Below, one piece after another: positions 11,985 to 23,647 of a stretch of 64,000 nt of DNA; position 1 is the first letter of the stretch, and every line of letters begins with the position of its first letter. The stretch lies in NCBI GenBank assembly GCA_021186555.1, contig JAJKFL010000013.1:33880743-33944742 (forward strand), in the 5' to 3' direction. Below the pieces are notes generated by a model. It ran no database searches and had not been told where the DNA came from. It saw only the letters and a list, made by a program, of their open reading frames with translations. The DNA is from Reticulitermes speratus. Its lineage: Eukaryota; Arthropoda; Insecta; Blattodea; Rhinotermitidae. The position numbers and the translations under genes were made by a program.

Positions 11985-12010
11985 CGAGGGCTGTCCAAAA
12001 AGTATCCGAC
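11985..12010 (+). repeat. mariner left terminal inverted repeat
   Basis: Begins CGAGGGCTGTCC directly after TA. Complementary to 13282-13307 with one mismatch. This is the expected binding site for the transposase N-terminal HTH. Confidence 0.95.
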
Positions 12011-12180
12011 TATATTTTTTCCCGCGGTAAGTAATGGCGAAAGGGTGGGGAAACTGAGCGTAGTGGTAGAAGGGACTTTTTGTGATTTTTTGCTGCCTCG
12101 CAACACCGCCGGATGCGTCTGTCGCTGCCAGATAGCGAAGTGGTGTAACACGTGTTCGTCGCATTCTCGTTTCGCTCAAG

Positions 12181-13236
12181 ATGACAGAATGTTTGGAGCA
12201 GCGATACTGCATCAAGTTTTGTCAGAAACTTGGGGATACCCAAGCGGAAACAATCCGCAAAATTCAGCAGGCTTTCGGTGATGATGCAATAGGGGTCACT
12301 CAAATTAAAGAGTGGTTCAACCGTTTTGAAGATGGCCGCATGTCGGCGGACAGTGACCAGCGTTCCGGGAGACCGTCAACGAGCCGAAATGCTGATGTCA
12401 TTGACAAAGTGCGGACATTGATCATGGAGGACCGTCGTTTGACCGTCCGGGAAATTGCTGATGAGGTTGGGATCAGCAGAGGTTCCGCAAACACGATTTT
12501 AACTGAGGATGTGGGCATGCGAAGAGTGGCGGAAAAATTTGTGCCCAAGCTGCTTTCGCCGGAGCAGCAACAACTCCGCCTTGAGGTCGCGCAGGACATG
12601 CTGGAATGCGCCAACAGGGATCCTGAGTTCCTGAAGACTGTGATCACTGGTGACGAGTCGTGGGTGTACGGATATGACCCGGAAACCAAGGTCCAGTCGT
12701 CACAATGGAAGCATCCAACATCCCCGAGGCCCAAAAAAGCACGACACGTTCGGAGCAATGTTAAGGTGATACTGACTGTTTTCTTCGATTACCGGGGTGT
12801 TGTGCATCATGAGTACGCACCACTAGGCCAAACTGTTAATAAGGAGTACTACCAAGAAGTCCTCCGTCATCTTCGTGATGCAGTTCGGCGCAAAAGACCG
12901 GAGCTGTGGGACGCACGCAACTGGCAGCTGCATCATGACAATGCCCCAGCTCATTCCTCACACCTGATCCAGGGTTTCCTGGCTAAGCACGGCATTACGC
13001 AGGTTCGCCAGGCTCCCTACTCTCCTGACATGGCTCCTTGTGATTTCTGGCTGTTCCCGAGATTGAAGACACCGCTAAAAGGCTCCCGTTTTGACAGCCG
13101 CGAGGACATCATACAGAACGCGACGGCGCAGCTGCACACCATTCCAAAACAAGCCTTCCAGAATTGCTTCCAGCGATGGAAGGACCGCTGGGCTAAGTGT
13201 GTGGAGTCACAAGGGGCCTACTTTGAAGGGGATTAG
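12181..13236 (+). CDS. mariner transposase (DD34D), apparently intact
   Basis: Cut-and-paste transposase of the IS630/Tc1/mariner superfamily, acting in the nucleus on its own terminal repeats with insertion at TA. The 351 residues match the usual mariner length (about 345-350). The N-terminal half has two helix-turn-helix regions: residues ~10-60 with the QIKEWFNRFEDG segment, and ~85-110 with LTVREIADEVGISRG. A linker carries FVPKLLSPEQQ, the equivalent of the WVPHEL signature. Catalytic residues are D158 (ITGDESW), D253 (HHDNAPAH) and D288 (YSPDMAPCDFW). There are 34 residues between the last two, giving D,D34D. No stop or frameshift. The ATG at 12181 is chosen because it gives the full first HTH. 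Many insect genome annotations label such ORFs GVQW3- or SETMAR-like. Codon use is GC-richer than the surrounding DNA, as expected of a recent arrival. Antisense ORFs here are shadows. Confidence 0.93.
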   Translation: MTECLEQRYCIKFCQKLGDTQAETIRKIQQAFGDDAIGVTQIKEWFNRFEDGRMSADSDQRSGRPSTSRNADVIDKVRTLIMEDRRLTVREIADEVGISRGSANTILTEDVGMRRVAEKFVPKLLSPEQQQLRLEVAQDMLECANRDPEFLKTVITGDESWVYGYDPETKVQSSQWKHPTSPRPKKARHVRSNVKVILTVFFDYRGVVHHEYAPLGQTVNKEYYQEVLRHLRDAVRRKRPELWDARNWQLHHDNAPAHSSHLIQGFLAKHGITQVRQAPYSPDMAPCDFWLFPRLKTPLKGSRFDSREDIIQNATAQLHTIPKQAFQNCFQRWKDRWAKCVESQGAYFEGD

Positions 13237-13281
13237 GTATTGTAACCACCCAGATACAGAACTTTTTTTTCCCGGCCCAAG

Positions 13282-13307
13282 GTCGGATACTTTTTGGACA
13301 GACCTCG
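13282..13307 (-). repeat. mariner right terminal inverted repeat
   Basis: Read on the minus strand it begins CGAGGTCTGTCC, next to TA at 13308-13309. One mismatch to the left repeat. Confidence 0.95.
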
Positions 13308-13319
13308 TATGGTCTGAAT

Positions 13320-15190
13320 TACTGCTGGATTGTGTTAAATGATCTACAAACAAAAGACATGTCCAGCCTATTTAAGCATTCTCACGATATTACATACATT
13401 GCAGCTTTTCATTATTGCACTTTTTTTTGGTTTATGCTAACTTCATTTCTTTTACTTTCATATGTTGTCCCGATGAGTACTTGGTCAAATAATTAACGAA
13501 TCGTTCCATTTACTGGTGTTGGTGCAACTTTGTGTTGATATACAATCCATTTATAAGCACATATGATGCTAGTAATATCAATAATTTTCGTGATCTCTTC
13601 AAACAGTGTAATTTAAAATCTATCTGCATGGAGGCCAGACAAGGGTTCTGTTTGTCATTTGTTCGGCATTCACTAATACTTGAACAGTCATTAGTTCCGA
13701 TACTACTGTAGTCAATTGCTTGCACACATCAAAGCTCTTTTCATTCAGTAGTACACAGAGTTCCAAAAGTTTCGCTTTAATTAACTCTTTTTATTGACAA
13801 ACAGATGCATCCATTTTTCAGAATCTGATAGAACGAAGGTTACAGTTTCTTTGAAATAGTTCATTTTTATGCCGTGCTGTAGTTTAAATTGAAAAAAAAA
13901 TTAAATTCACTGAATCTTGTATGTCATATTATGTACATTATACTTTCTCCCAGCATGTTTAAATTTCGAAGATCATATTCAGGCAGATCATTCAATGACG
14001 TCAGAAGTGGAAAAACAAAATGTTTACAGTATGTGTTTCTAGAAGTAAAATTTTTTTCTGATAGTCCTCAAAATTTCAAATAATCTCATTTTAATATATT
14101 TAATATTTTATTATCCCTATATATTGTCAGAAAGAGAATCGATTCAGTAATATTTGTATTGTAGAACCGTCTGTTGTTACACTTGATAATAATGAATGAG
14201 CTCTATAAGAATAGATTATCTATAATATTGAAACATATAGGAAAAAATCGTAATGTAAATAAATATGACAGGCAAAATTCTGTGTACATTGGTGGTATAA
14301 TTTTGTTTCATTTGTTACAAAAGTTTCAAAACCAACTGTGAGGAAATTATTCAGACCCAAGAAAGAGAAACTGGGAAATTTATAACACAGGTAACTAGAA
14401 AACTTGTCATTTGAATATGCTTCCTATTATTGTTAGAAGAGTGAATTGTACAGAATTGAATGGGTTCGGCATACAGCTGTCGTAGAGACAAGGAATGTAC
14501 AGATGTGTTCCTGAAGGAAGCACCTTGGAAAACGGCCACTTTGAAGAGATAAAAATGGTAAGTGGGTGAAACTGGCTGCGATTATTTCCTAATGACAGTT
14601 TTGAAATTTTGATTTCTGCTATTAGAGAGTTAATAATGTGAATCTTAAAGAAATAGCTTGTGATTGTGGGAAGTGGATGGAACAGGTTTAGGAGCTTTTT
14701 AATGGTGGGTTTTCTTACTAGTGACGTGATCTGTTGTGTTCTGCTTACTGCTATTAGATTAGATCCAGAGCGATTTTCATCTACCTCCTCTTTCCTTCCC
14801 GGTTTTCCAAATGAACATTTGCTGCCACCAAACTATTGTATGGATTTCTTGACTTTCCGGTCGTAGTTGATTATCGAACATTATACAGACGATTCTTTAA
14901 GCTGACTTCAAATTTCATCTTCTTGATTAAGTGCAGCACGCCACTGATACCAGTCCGTGCAATACAGCGGAATGGCGCAATAAAATGTTATCTGCATGCA
15001 CAAACTTTTTTCTCTCTTTGCTGGCCATAAGACGTGATGTTGTTAACATTATAATAAGAATTGGACTCCCCCTCCCCCCCAACGCAAGGTACGACGGTCG
15101 ACTTCCAGATGTATCTTACGGTCTGCCATGCGCATCTGTGTGCTGGAATGTGAAAACTTCGTGTAGAGTTTGTTCGAGCAGCTGAGACTG
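13320..15190. other. AT-rich intergenic DNA, nothing recognised
   Basis: Only short open frames and A/T-rich low-complexity stretches. No family member recognised in this stretch. Confidence 0.4.
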
Positions 15191-15214
15191 CTTTGAAACC
15201 TGTGGCACACCCAC

Positions 15215-15330
15215 CGTGTGCTCTATGGCTTTCTTGTGTCATATTCAAGAGGACACGGGTTTGAATCTTGGACTCAGGACAAGTATACGGATAGAAAGTT
15301 CTCGTACTTTTTTTTACATACTATTTATGA
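15215..15330 (+). repeat. tRNA-like SINE head fragment
   Basis: A plausible B box (GGGTTTGAATCTTGG, about 15258) follows a TATGGCTTTCTTG segment. The body is not recognisable. Could be a solitary SINE promoter region. Confidence 0.3.
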
Positions 15331-15784
15331 AAAACCTCTTCCAATTTTAAGTACCATCTACGAGTAGGTCTCCTTCATACTTTCCGACTAAAACTTTGTA
15401 CGCATTTTTGTAATAATGAGGATGGTGACAATATTGATACTAATATTATGTCCAGCAGCCTCGTAAACAAGTGTCTAGTATCATCTTTCTAAGCCATCAC
15501 GGGACTCTAGCCAGAGACGGTATTGTCAGCTGCTTGTAGCATTTAGTCCTGTCAAATTAAGGAGGCAAAGCTTAATTCTTGTCTTGTTAGAAGACTTTCT
15601 TCGTCTCTTAGGGTTTTCTTTGGTCAGGCCGGGACCTGCTTTGTGTCAGTTGTCTTTCTGCACAAAGTAAGCAGTGCAGTTTGTAGAGCTACAAGCGACA
15701 TACTATTATTAACCCAGTAAAGCAAAGGCGTTACTGTAGAGACCAGCAGTTTTAACATTAAAACATTTTCGCATCTTACTCACA

Positions 15785-15885
15785 GAGTATTTCTATGATT
15801 CTCACAATAAAAGTTATTTTTCTCTAAACACCATTAAAAAGTTGGTCTTCGTAATGGAGACCTACAGTAGGAAGTGAATGTTAGA
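15785..15885 (+). repeat. interspersed repeat family E, plus copy
   Basis: GATTCTCACAATAAAAG then AACACCATTAAAAAGTTGGT and TCGTAATGGAGACC. Same block order as the 60925 copy (GATTCTCACAATAAAC ... TTAACTGGTTGAT). Confidence 0.5.
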
Positions 15886-16561
15886 ATGTTACTTGGATAA
15901 AGTTCTTTTGCAATCGATTAATTAAATTTAATCATGCCGAAATTTCTTATTTATAGGCTTAATCAGATAAAAATTTGTATTTCTACTTACAGCGAATTAA
16001 AATATCTTACAGTTAAAAAATAGCTTAATTAGTAGTGAGAAATGCTGTTGGCCTTATCTGTCCGTGCGTTGATTGGGGACATACTGCAGTTTTGAGTAAG
16101 GGAATGATGTGACACATACAGAATATCCAACGTACAAGTACGTACTGGGTACGTGTAAGACACGTCAGCACGATACGTAATGACATTAAACTATAAACGT
16201 GTTCAGAATAAACTGGGGTGGAACACATTACACAAACTCTGTCATATACGACCAGGGGATAAGCTTTTACAGGTGCAGTTTGTAGTCTACATAGAGCCCC
16301 TCTGGATCATTCTGCTTGACCGCTGTATCCCCATTTTCTCCACATGCACTACATTTTGTTTTAAATAGTCATGTCATAAAGTTTCTTTGAAGATTTAAAA
16401 TAAATTTTTACATCTGACACATCAATATCAAGAAGGTACCAATAAGCATAACCACTCGGGTTCTCCATTTACTTCATTCCATGATAACACGATTCTGCCT
16501 GGATTCCACACAAGAGCTGTTTTCTAAGTGTTTTTCATTTTTAATCATCAGTGTCTTAGAA

Positions 16562-16777
16562 CATGAGGGTCCAGCCTTTTTGTGACAAAAGGCAACACCC
16601 GTTATTTTGGGCTGGTTCGCGGGCCGCACGTGGAAAAATAACATTGTGTTATACCTAACGGCCTAAATCATTGTGTAATATTTATGCTACATACGTAATT
16701 TACAAATGTGCTTGCTGCCGCATAATACAACCTGGCGGGCTACATTCGACCCGCGGGCCGCGAGTTGGCGACCCATG
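16562..16777. mobile_element. non-autonomous hAT element, 216 bp
   Basis: Left CATGAGGGTCCAGCC and right, on the other strand, CATGGGTCGCCAAC are hAT-style termini. The interior has GGTTCGCGGGCCGCACGTGG on the left and GACCCGCGGGCCGCGAGTT on the right, a subterminal arrangement typical of small hAT-derived elements. The flanking octamers TCTTAGAA (16554-16561) and CCTTAAAA (16778-16785) match at 6 of 8 positions. No coding capacity. Unlike the 6772 element it keeps almost only its ends. Confidence 0.6.
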
Positions 16778-17564
16778 CCTTAAAATATTCGTTTCCTTAC
16801 AATTCCGTATTCTCCGATGGCGACACTGGGCCCTTAATTCCCTGTTCACTACCCCTTTTGGCCCAGACCTGGCACAGTCAATTTTTTCCTCCAGGAAAAT
16901 GAGACCAATTTTCCTAGGTCCTGCTTGTATAAGACCGCATCCCAGCCATAATCACGTCCAACCTGAAGAAGGAGGCAGCTTTCTTTTGCACCTAGAATAC
17001 TGTATGATGTTACAATTCAGAAGACAAAACTTGATAACTGCTATCACTATCTGTTATTGACAGTTCACAAATATCAAAGCAGGTACGTCGCTAAAATATG
17101 ACTTCTTTACACTTCAAACATCTTCCTGTCCTAAATGAGTTCCTCTCTTGACATGGTTAGAGAAATAATCGTTTTCGAAAGGAGAAGTTGTATTTACTAA
17201 GTTCCTTAGTTTGATTTGCCGAGCCCCACCCAGACCTGCAGGTGACAGATTATCAGGAGTTCGAAGAGCAGACCTGGGGTTACAAGTTGAGTAATCGTCT
17301 GCACAGCCAGAGGGTGACACGAGCGAAGTGGGCAGTCCCACTTAAGACGCATGAAATATTCAGACCGCTGGCGCTTGCAGAAGCGGTAATTAACACAATG
17401 ACGCATTGTTTAGGGGCGAGTGTACTCGGATAAATCAAGGGGTAGTTTTGTAATACAGAGAACACGTCTGCCCATAATTACCGACTGCTGTGAGCCAAAC
17501 TCCTCTTACACAGAGCAGGCACAACAATACTAACCTTGTTTCGTATAAGCAGAATACGAATTGT

Positions 17565-17645
17565 ACTCTCTTCTGTGATGTGACGTCGTAGTTTTATAGA
17601 TAGATACCGACGTTTCGGAGAAAATTTCTTTCTCTCTTGAAGTGA
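17565..17645 (+). repeat. MITE family D fragment
   Basis: TCTGTGATGTGACGTCGTAG followed by ATAGATACCGACGTTTCGG. Same order as in the other family D copies. Confidence 0.5.
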
Positions 17646-17649
17646 AATG

Positions 17650-19615
17650 GGGAAGGAAATTATTATGTTTTAATATATTATAAGATGTGGGCTAGAGGAG
17701 GGAATTTATCTGACTGGATAGGGCCTCTAAGACTGTTGTAAACACGAAGATGGTCCTTCCGGTTCCGCAGAATTCCGAGAATGTGCCGAACAACTGAGCA
17801 ACTATCACTTTCCCAAAAGTGCTCCGCGGCATGTAGACTAACGTAATTCACTTCGTAAATAGCCTGCGTTGTTGTCTATTCATATCCTAGTTTGTAAAAC
17901 AAATTTTATAACAACGGGATTTATAATGATAGTTATTATGATGGCGATGATGCATTTTCGCTAGGCAGCCGCACTGTTTATAATCGATGTATTTGTAATT
18001 TTTCAATCTACATATATTCTATTATTATTATTAAGATAAATTTCAGACTTCAAAAAGTGAAACATTTGTTGTTTATAAAGATAAACAGTTAATAAATCAG
18101 TCGAGTTAATTTCACGTGAAACCCAGAAGAAGAAATGTTACTGCAGTTTTTGTGTGCGTATGTTCATAGACGTACGTACTCACGAGTGTAGACTATGTGT
18201 GTATGTACATATTCCATTACACTGTTTGCTGACAACGAAAGATACGTTGTCCAGTGTTACCACATTGTACCTCGTCACATGCATTTGTCCTGTCCACCGG
18301 GTATAAAACATTATTCGGCGCGTGACGTCATCATGACATTCATTTAGTCTCGTCGACATTTTCCCCTGTTTTAAAACAGATGTGACACGTGAAATCACCT
18401 GGACCTAAACACGATATATTGACTGTTATACGTTGGAAACATGTTATGTAACTCTTAACATTGACAACAGTCATACACAGACATTCTAAATGAATATCCC
18501 AACAATTACATAACAAGCAGCTTTATGACGCTCAGATGCAATCATTGTGGACTTTGATTCCAGTAAACTTGACGACCAAAACAAATGAAAGCCACAAACC
18601 ATCAGAGAAGTGTCTGTTAAAAAAATTAAAACCGCAAATATTTCATGTCTCTTGACATATATGTGACATGTTTAATCATTCTGTCGACTTGTATGATGAC
18701 ATGTCTTATTTATTTGACAGATTAATTCAATCATCAACTCTTGAAACATGGTTTTATGATGAAAGGGAATCGTAGAATTACTGCACCTTTGTGTGACAGC
18801 GTTTACGTGTAGTCTATTTGTTTTGTATGTTGTTTGTTTAGTTTTATCCTTGCTTCTAAATGTCTGCAAAAACTAACGGAAATTAGTGATGCGTAAAAAT
18901 GTATGAGTACAATAAATACATTCACACGGTCTTTTGTCTTGTGACTTCCTGCAGTCTGATAGACAGGTAATGACGTTTGGCATGAACCTACTGCCTGTGT
19001 CTTCAAGGTGAAAGGTGTCTGGATTATGGAGGCATGAATTTCTTGCTAACCGTTTTTACCTGCCAGATTAAATGAAGTCACATCACAGAAACCCGGAACT
19101 TAAATACAGCTAACTCAAGGCCGTGAGAATCTGAAATCTCAAATAAGTAAATTGTTCCTACTTCTAAAAACTTGACACTTAATAAACTTAAAAGTGAAAT
19201 ACTAATTACCAGTACGTTCAATGTTCTTGTGAAAACTCTAGAATTCTCGCCATATCCAACTGGCAAAAATTACCAAAATAAAACCTGTTATCATTCAGTG
19301 TTACCCATGAATAATTATCAAGGAACTTAGCCCGAATCGTCTACAATTTCCACTATTTCTCCTTCGTGTTAGCTTATCTTGTTCCTACTTTCATGAAAAT
19401 AGACAGCATCCCTGTTCTATAAATCAGAAACATTATATTAGATGCCTATACGAAGCAGAATCAAATCAAAACCAGTAAACAAAACGTGTGCGGGAGTTAA
19501 AAACAGGTGATGAACTCGGTCGCCACTGCTTTTTAAAGGTAGTAAATAGCTTGGACTGCAGAAAATTTTTTTTTCCACATTGGACTTTAAAAATTACAGT
19601 AGAAAAGTTGGGAGT
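17650..19615. other. intergenic, nothing recognised
   Basis: AT-rich, no long frame, no supported repeat. Confidence 0.35.
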
Positions 19616-19619
19616 CAGA

Positions 19620-19895
19620 TGGATTAGTCAGTATTGTGACTTTACTAGGCTACGGAATAGATGCCAGAGAACCGGGGTACGATTATCAGCGAGTACTGAT
19701 ATTTATTTCTTTTCCACAGTGTTAGTATCTGATTGGGACCCACTCAGTCTCCTGTCGAAGAGGTAAAGGAGTCTTTTACCCGTGGGTAAAGAGGATGGAA
19801 CGTGAGGCTGACCACTCATCTCCATCTATGGTTGAGGTTAATAATATTTGGAGTTATACCTCCGCCCTCGAGTAGGTCCTCATGGTTTGATTCAC
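19620..19895 (+). mobile_element. SINE family S1, plus copy
   Basis: A diverged head with ACTAGGCTACGGAATAGATG, a degenerate B box, then the family 3' part CGTGAGGCTGACCACTCATC followed by TCCATCTATGGTTGAGG. The central TCCAGACCGGCT block is eroded. Assigned on the 3' part. Confidence 0.5.
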
Positions 19896-20369
19896 AAGAA
19901 CAACTTCAGGCTTGTAACTTCACGTACTGTTGCTACGATGACCCTCTGTGGGTGAGAGAAGCACAGCGGTTGCGGTGTCTTTCTTGCGGTGTACGTTAAT
20001 TAGTCAGGCGCTAGGAGTGAAGATAGATCGCCCGCACGTCACGTGATTAATACTGGTGCACCTTCACTTGTTTCACTTCTCACAATGTTGGTCACATCCG
20101 TCTTACAGCAACGCCAGTTTGTACGGTGTGTGGACAAATGGAACGGGGTATGCGAAAAATGATCTCTGTAATAATGTGTATGGGTATATCAACTGCACGA
20201 AAGAAAAACTGTTGTGTTTCTGTGGTTTATTGAACGAGTCTGTCAGTGGTTGTCGAGTGACTGGACGCTAGTGAATAACGACGAGTTCGAAGGATTATGG
20301 AAGGAAGCGACCGTGGCATAATTTACGCTATTGTTTCAGAATTTGATTGGAGGGTGTAAGGAAAACCAC

Positions 20370-20470
20370 TGAAACACTTCACTTATGAAACCCAATATCC
20401 AGACCAATATTCGAACCTGTTACATTACGAATGCAAGTCAGATGCGTTACCACTTTACCCACATTCCTCT
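20370..20470 (-). repeat. tRNA-like SINE fragment
   Basis: On the minus strand GTAACAGGTTCGAATATTGG fits a Pol III B box. Upstream on that strand is a GTAAAGTGGTAACGC segment that may be the A box region. Not one of the S1 copies. Confidence 0.35.
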
Positions 20471-21120
20471 GTATGTTTGAGTAATATACAGGTAGATATT
20501 TCGGGAGTAATTTGTGTTTTAGTTGGTAGTATATGTACTGTGCATGTTACTTCTGCCCTGAAGAAGGAAGTAGTATATTACTCCAAAGAGCTGGGGTCCG
20601 CCCACAAGACCACATGTTTTTACGTACAACGGTCACTACTATATAAAATTGAAAGCTTATTTTACGTGGAATATTGCACAACTAATTAAATAAATGAAGT
20701 ACATTCCTGCATGAGAAGCTTGTAGTTACTCAGCTAGTTATGGAAATACCCACCTTTATAGAACGTGAATTTTCGTTAAGTGTTGACTAGTCTTCCACTG
20801 GATCCTGTCCTGAGCCAGATGAAAACAATTCAGTCTCATGTCGTACTTTTTTTCCGGAACTTAATTCCATAAGGAACAGTAGTAGACTCGTGAGGTCACA
20901 GTCTGTCTATGTGTTTGTGTGTCCCTCTGACTTCTGAACAAGTAGACCGCTTTTCACTACATTTGGTATCGAGGATGTAATATGAAAATTCGTCACAAAT
21001 TCGTAATTTTCAATTTACTAAAGTTAATGTTGACAAAAATGGGGAACTCACGGACACCTAGTAATGTGATAGTGACATTTCATCTGCTTGCTGCTGTTGC
21101 TGTGGTCACTGGATTTGGGA

Positions 21121-21150
21121 AAATTATTATTATTATTATTATTATTATTA
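21121..21150. repeat. (ATT)n microsatellite
   Basis: About ten ATT units. Other ATT/TTA runs occur at 21468-21495, 35018-35046 and 56770-56797. Confidence 0.85.
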
Positions 21151-21467
21151 CTCGTTATCGCCTTTATGCAGGATATTTACAATTACAAACCTGAAACAAA
21201 CCATGTTTATAGGGTTTATATTTTTGCAGCTGTTCTGTAGTTAAAATTTATGGTCCATGCAATGTTATTCCACGTTGAATGTGTTGTACTTTTACATTAG
21301 TACTTTCGAAGTGTGTGTGCAGTGTCCAGTATGGATGTTTTCTGTAGTTCCTTGATTTCTTGCTTTCACGGCATGTTGCTTAGGCATTTTCTGAATGACT
21401 TTGAGATGGTTCCAGTTGTCATGTTATTACTGGTATTCCTTTTTTTTTTAATTCCGCGTGCGCTGTA

Positions 21468-21495
21468 TTTATTATTATTATTATTATTATTATTG
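21468..21495. repeat. (TTA)n microsatellite abutting a SINE
   Basis: TTA repeats end a few bases before the head of the S1 SINE at 21500. This could be an older insertion-site feature or the tail of another retroelement. Confidence 0.8.
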
Positions 21496-21499
21496 GTAG

Positions 21500-21765
21500 G
21501 GGCCGAGATAGCCCAGTCAGTGTAGTGACCAAGCGATGTGCTGGACAACCAAGGAAGTGGGTTTCGATTTCCGGAAAAATCAAAATATTTTTCTCTTCTC
21601 CGAAGGGTCCAGACCGGCTGTGGTGTCAATCTGGCGTGCTATAGGAAAGATAAAGGAGGCAAAAATTTGGATCTTAAAACTGATCAGCGATTTCCATTTA
21701 TTGCCGAGGTTAAGAAAACGTGTAAATATACCTCCACTCCCTCATATACCTTAGTGGCGTGATAC
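21500..21765 (+). mobile_element. SINE family S1, plus copy, well preserved
   Basis: The head GAGATAGCCCAGTCAGTG gives a plausible A box, and GTGGGTTTCGATTTCCGG a B box. The body holds TCTCCGAAGGGTCCAGACC and GGCTGTGG, followed by a diverged 3' part. It follows a TTA microsatellite. No coding capacity; transcription would be by RNA polymerase III. Confidence 0.65.
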
Positions 21766-22239
21766 TTAATTAAACACAAGAACATCTTTACTTCATAATA
21801 GAAATTTTGTTAGCTTAAAAATGTACACCACCTAAATAAGATATTAAAAACACCAGGCTTTGTTAATTTTATGTGGACCCTTGTTAACTTTTTTTAAGCT
21901 GACGAAGTCCACATTGTGGGTGATTAAGTAGACTTTTTCCCAGTAGTTTATTCCTGTAAGAGCTATTGTCCTTAAATGAACACAAATGTGCATTCGTACA
22001 CACCGCAAAGTGTGGAAAAATCCGAAAATAGTGAGAAATATAGCCAATGAAGACTGTTGGACATGTTACTCATAAAAACAAAATCTTACGGTCTACGAAG
22101 CACTGGAAAATATTCTATTGCGCTCCCAGATCTCAACTAAATGCCGGCTTCTTTAGCTTACAGGCCGATTTAGAGCCTTCCAACAAAAGAGTGCTCTTAC
22201 TTTGCGATTGCCATTTTCCATACCTCAGTGCTCTGTCAT

Positions 22240-22440
22240 GCTTATTGTTATAAACTATTGTTCTGAAGCCAAATAACACAGCGATATGATGCTTTGTAAG
22301 TCAAAGGAGCAGGGTCATTTTTGAGAAGCTGACAGTCACTCAGATGGTAAAAGTTTCTGCCACGAAATTTCGTCACATTGTACACTGCATCCAACCACTT
22401 GATCTTGGATAGGATTTGGTCGACTTTCACTATCTCTCAC
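22240..22440 (-). repeat. possible non-LTR retrotransposon 3' tail fragment
   Basis: The minus strand reads HLSDCQLLKNDPAPL within a 60-codon frame. It resembles the region that follows the reverse transcriptase end in the other LINE copies (compare 52370, LSDCKYGPLKRNSIP). Short and decayed. Confidence 0.3.
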
Positions 22441-22444
22441 TGAT

Positions 22445-23445
22445 GTCAGGGATTTAAACCTCTATAGCTCACGGGTTACTGTATGAATTGCCTGTTTAAC
22501 GTTCTGAATTCTTACACTTTGCCCACAGATTGTGCTGTTGTGTTCTGTATGATTATCTCAATAAACACTCATTGTTTTCTCCGAAAATGTCATAAGGTGA
22601 ATATATTAAAGATGACTGCAACTGAAAATTATAAATATTTTTACATAACACTTTTAATATTTAAAATGTGCTACACGTTTCGGCACTAACGTCACTGTTT
22701 AAAATATGGATTGAAGTCTCAGTCGCACAGTTTTCCAAGTTCCTTAGTTTCTTAGCCGAACTAAGTTAAAATTAAATATATTTTTATACAAAAATCTTGT
22801 GACTTTTTATAATGTAGCTCCTCTTGTATAAAAGGGATCTTCTAGGCTAGTAACTTCTTCTTGGCAGGTTTTGTTACGAGAAGTGTAGTGGAAAGTCTTC
22901 TTAAGAATGGGTATATACCTGCAAACAAGAACTACTATACAGACGTGTGTACTTAAATAGAAAGACAATGAAATAAGTTATAGAAGCAGAAATTACAACA
23001 TTGTATGACTAGGCCAGAAATGAAGCAATATTTCCAGTTCTTGCTGCTATTCTGAGTGGGTTTCTATCTGTAAATAATTTAAAAAATGGGAGGGGAGTAT
23101 TCGATAATATGCATAATTGATATCTATGAAATTCATTAACCGAATCTAAAACTTGAAAAACAGTTACCAACATGTGTGTTTATCAGAGGTGTGAGCACTG
23201 GTCTTGATCACTAAAGGAACGGCCTCTGATGTTGGTCTTTAGAGGAATACTTGGAGGTACATGACTTGGTTGTGGCTGCAGCCTGTTAGGTTCCTTCTGT
23301 TTAGCGCCATCTTTGACATCCTTACATTCATCAAATCTCCTGCTATTCCGTGTGTCGTTATCGTCTCAGGTTTGAAAGGGGTAAGAGTTTCATTAAACAT
23401 CTATCGAGTTGTCCTCACTCAGACATGCAGTTTATATAAAAAACA
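22445..23445. other. intergenic, nothing recognised
   Basis: No supported gene or repeat. Confidence 0.35.
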
Positions 23446-23449
23446 GAAC

Positions 23450-23560
23450 CGTCTTGTGGGATGTGACGTCATGTATTATGGTAGCACTTTGCCGAACTTT
23501 CGAAGGAATATGCTGCCTGCAGTATCACGGGAGAATAATAAGCTCGATGTCCTGATGATA
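23450..23560 (+). repeat. MITE family D fragment
   Basis: CTTGTGGGATGTGACGTCAT, then ATGGTAGCACTTTGCCGAAC and TATGCTGCCTGC. Same motif order as other family D copies. A small ORF crossing it is incidental. Confidence 0.5.
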
Positions 23561-23626
23561 AATAAATACTATATTGTGGGGCTGAAATAACTAAAACGCA
23601 CTGTTTTTTTAATTTTATTTTGGCCT

Positions 23627-23647
23627 TGTGTGTGTGTGTGTGTGTGT
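23627..23647. repeat. (GT)n microsatellite
   Basis: About ten GT units just downstream of a family D MITE. Confidence 0.85.

Larger units (their letters stand above)
11985..13307 (+). mobile_element. near-intact mariner transposon, 1323 bp
   Basis: The left terminal repeat 11985-12010 and the right 13282-13307 are 26 bp each and differ at one position (CGAGGG versus CGAGGT at base 6). They are flanked by TA at 11983-11984 and 13308-13309, the usual mariner target duplication. A single uninterrupted transposase ORF fills the interior, with about 170 bp of 5' leader and 45 bp of 3' trailer between the ORF and the inner edges of the TIRs. TIR identity plus an open ORF suggests a recent insertion compared with the decayed repeats around it. 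It sits 45-85 bp downstream of the 42-bp minisatellite. Confidence 0.95.

Noticed and set aside
12300-12758. 152-codon ORF antisense to the mariner transposase
   Set aside because: Shadow frame of a real transposase. No independent evidence.
16671-17060. 129-codon plus-strand ORF
   Set aside because: Begins inside the hAT MITE and runs into unrelated DNA. No domain.
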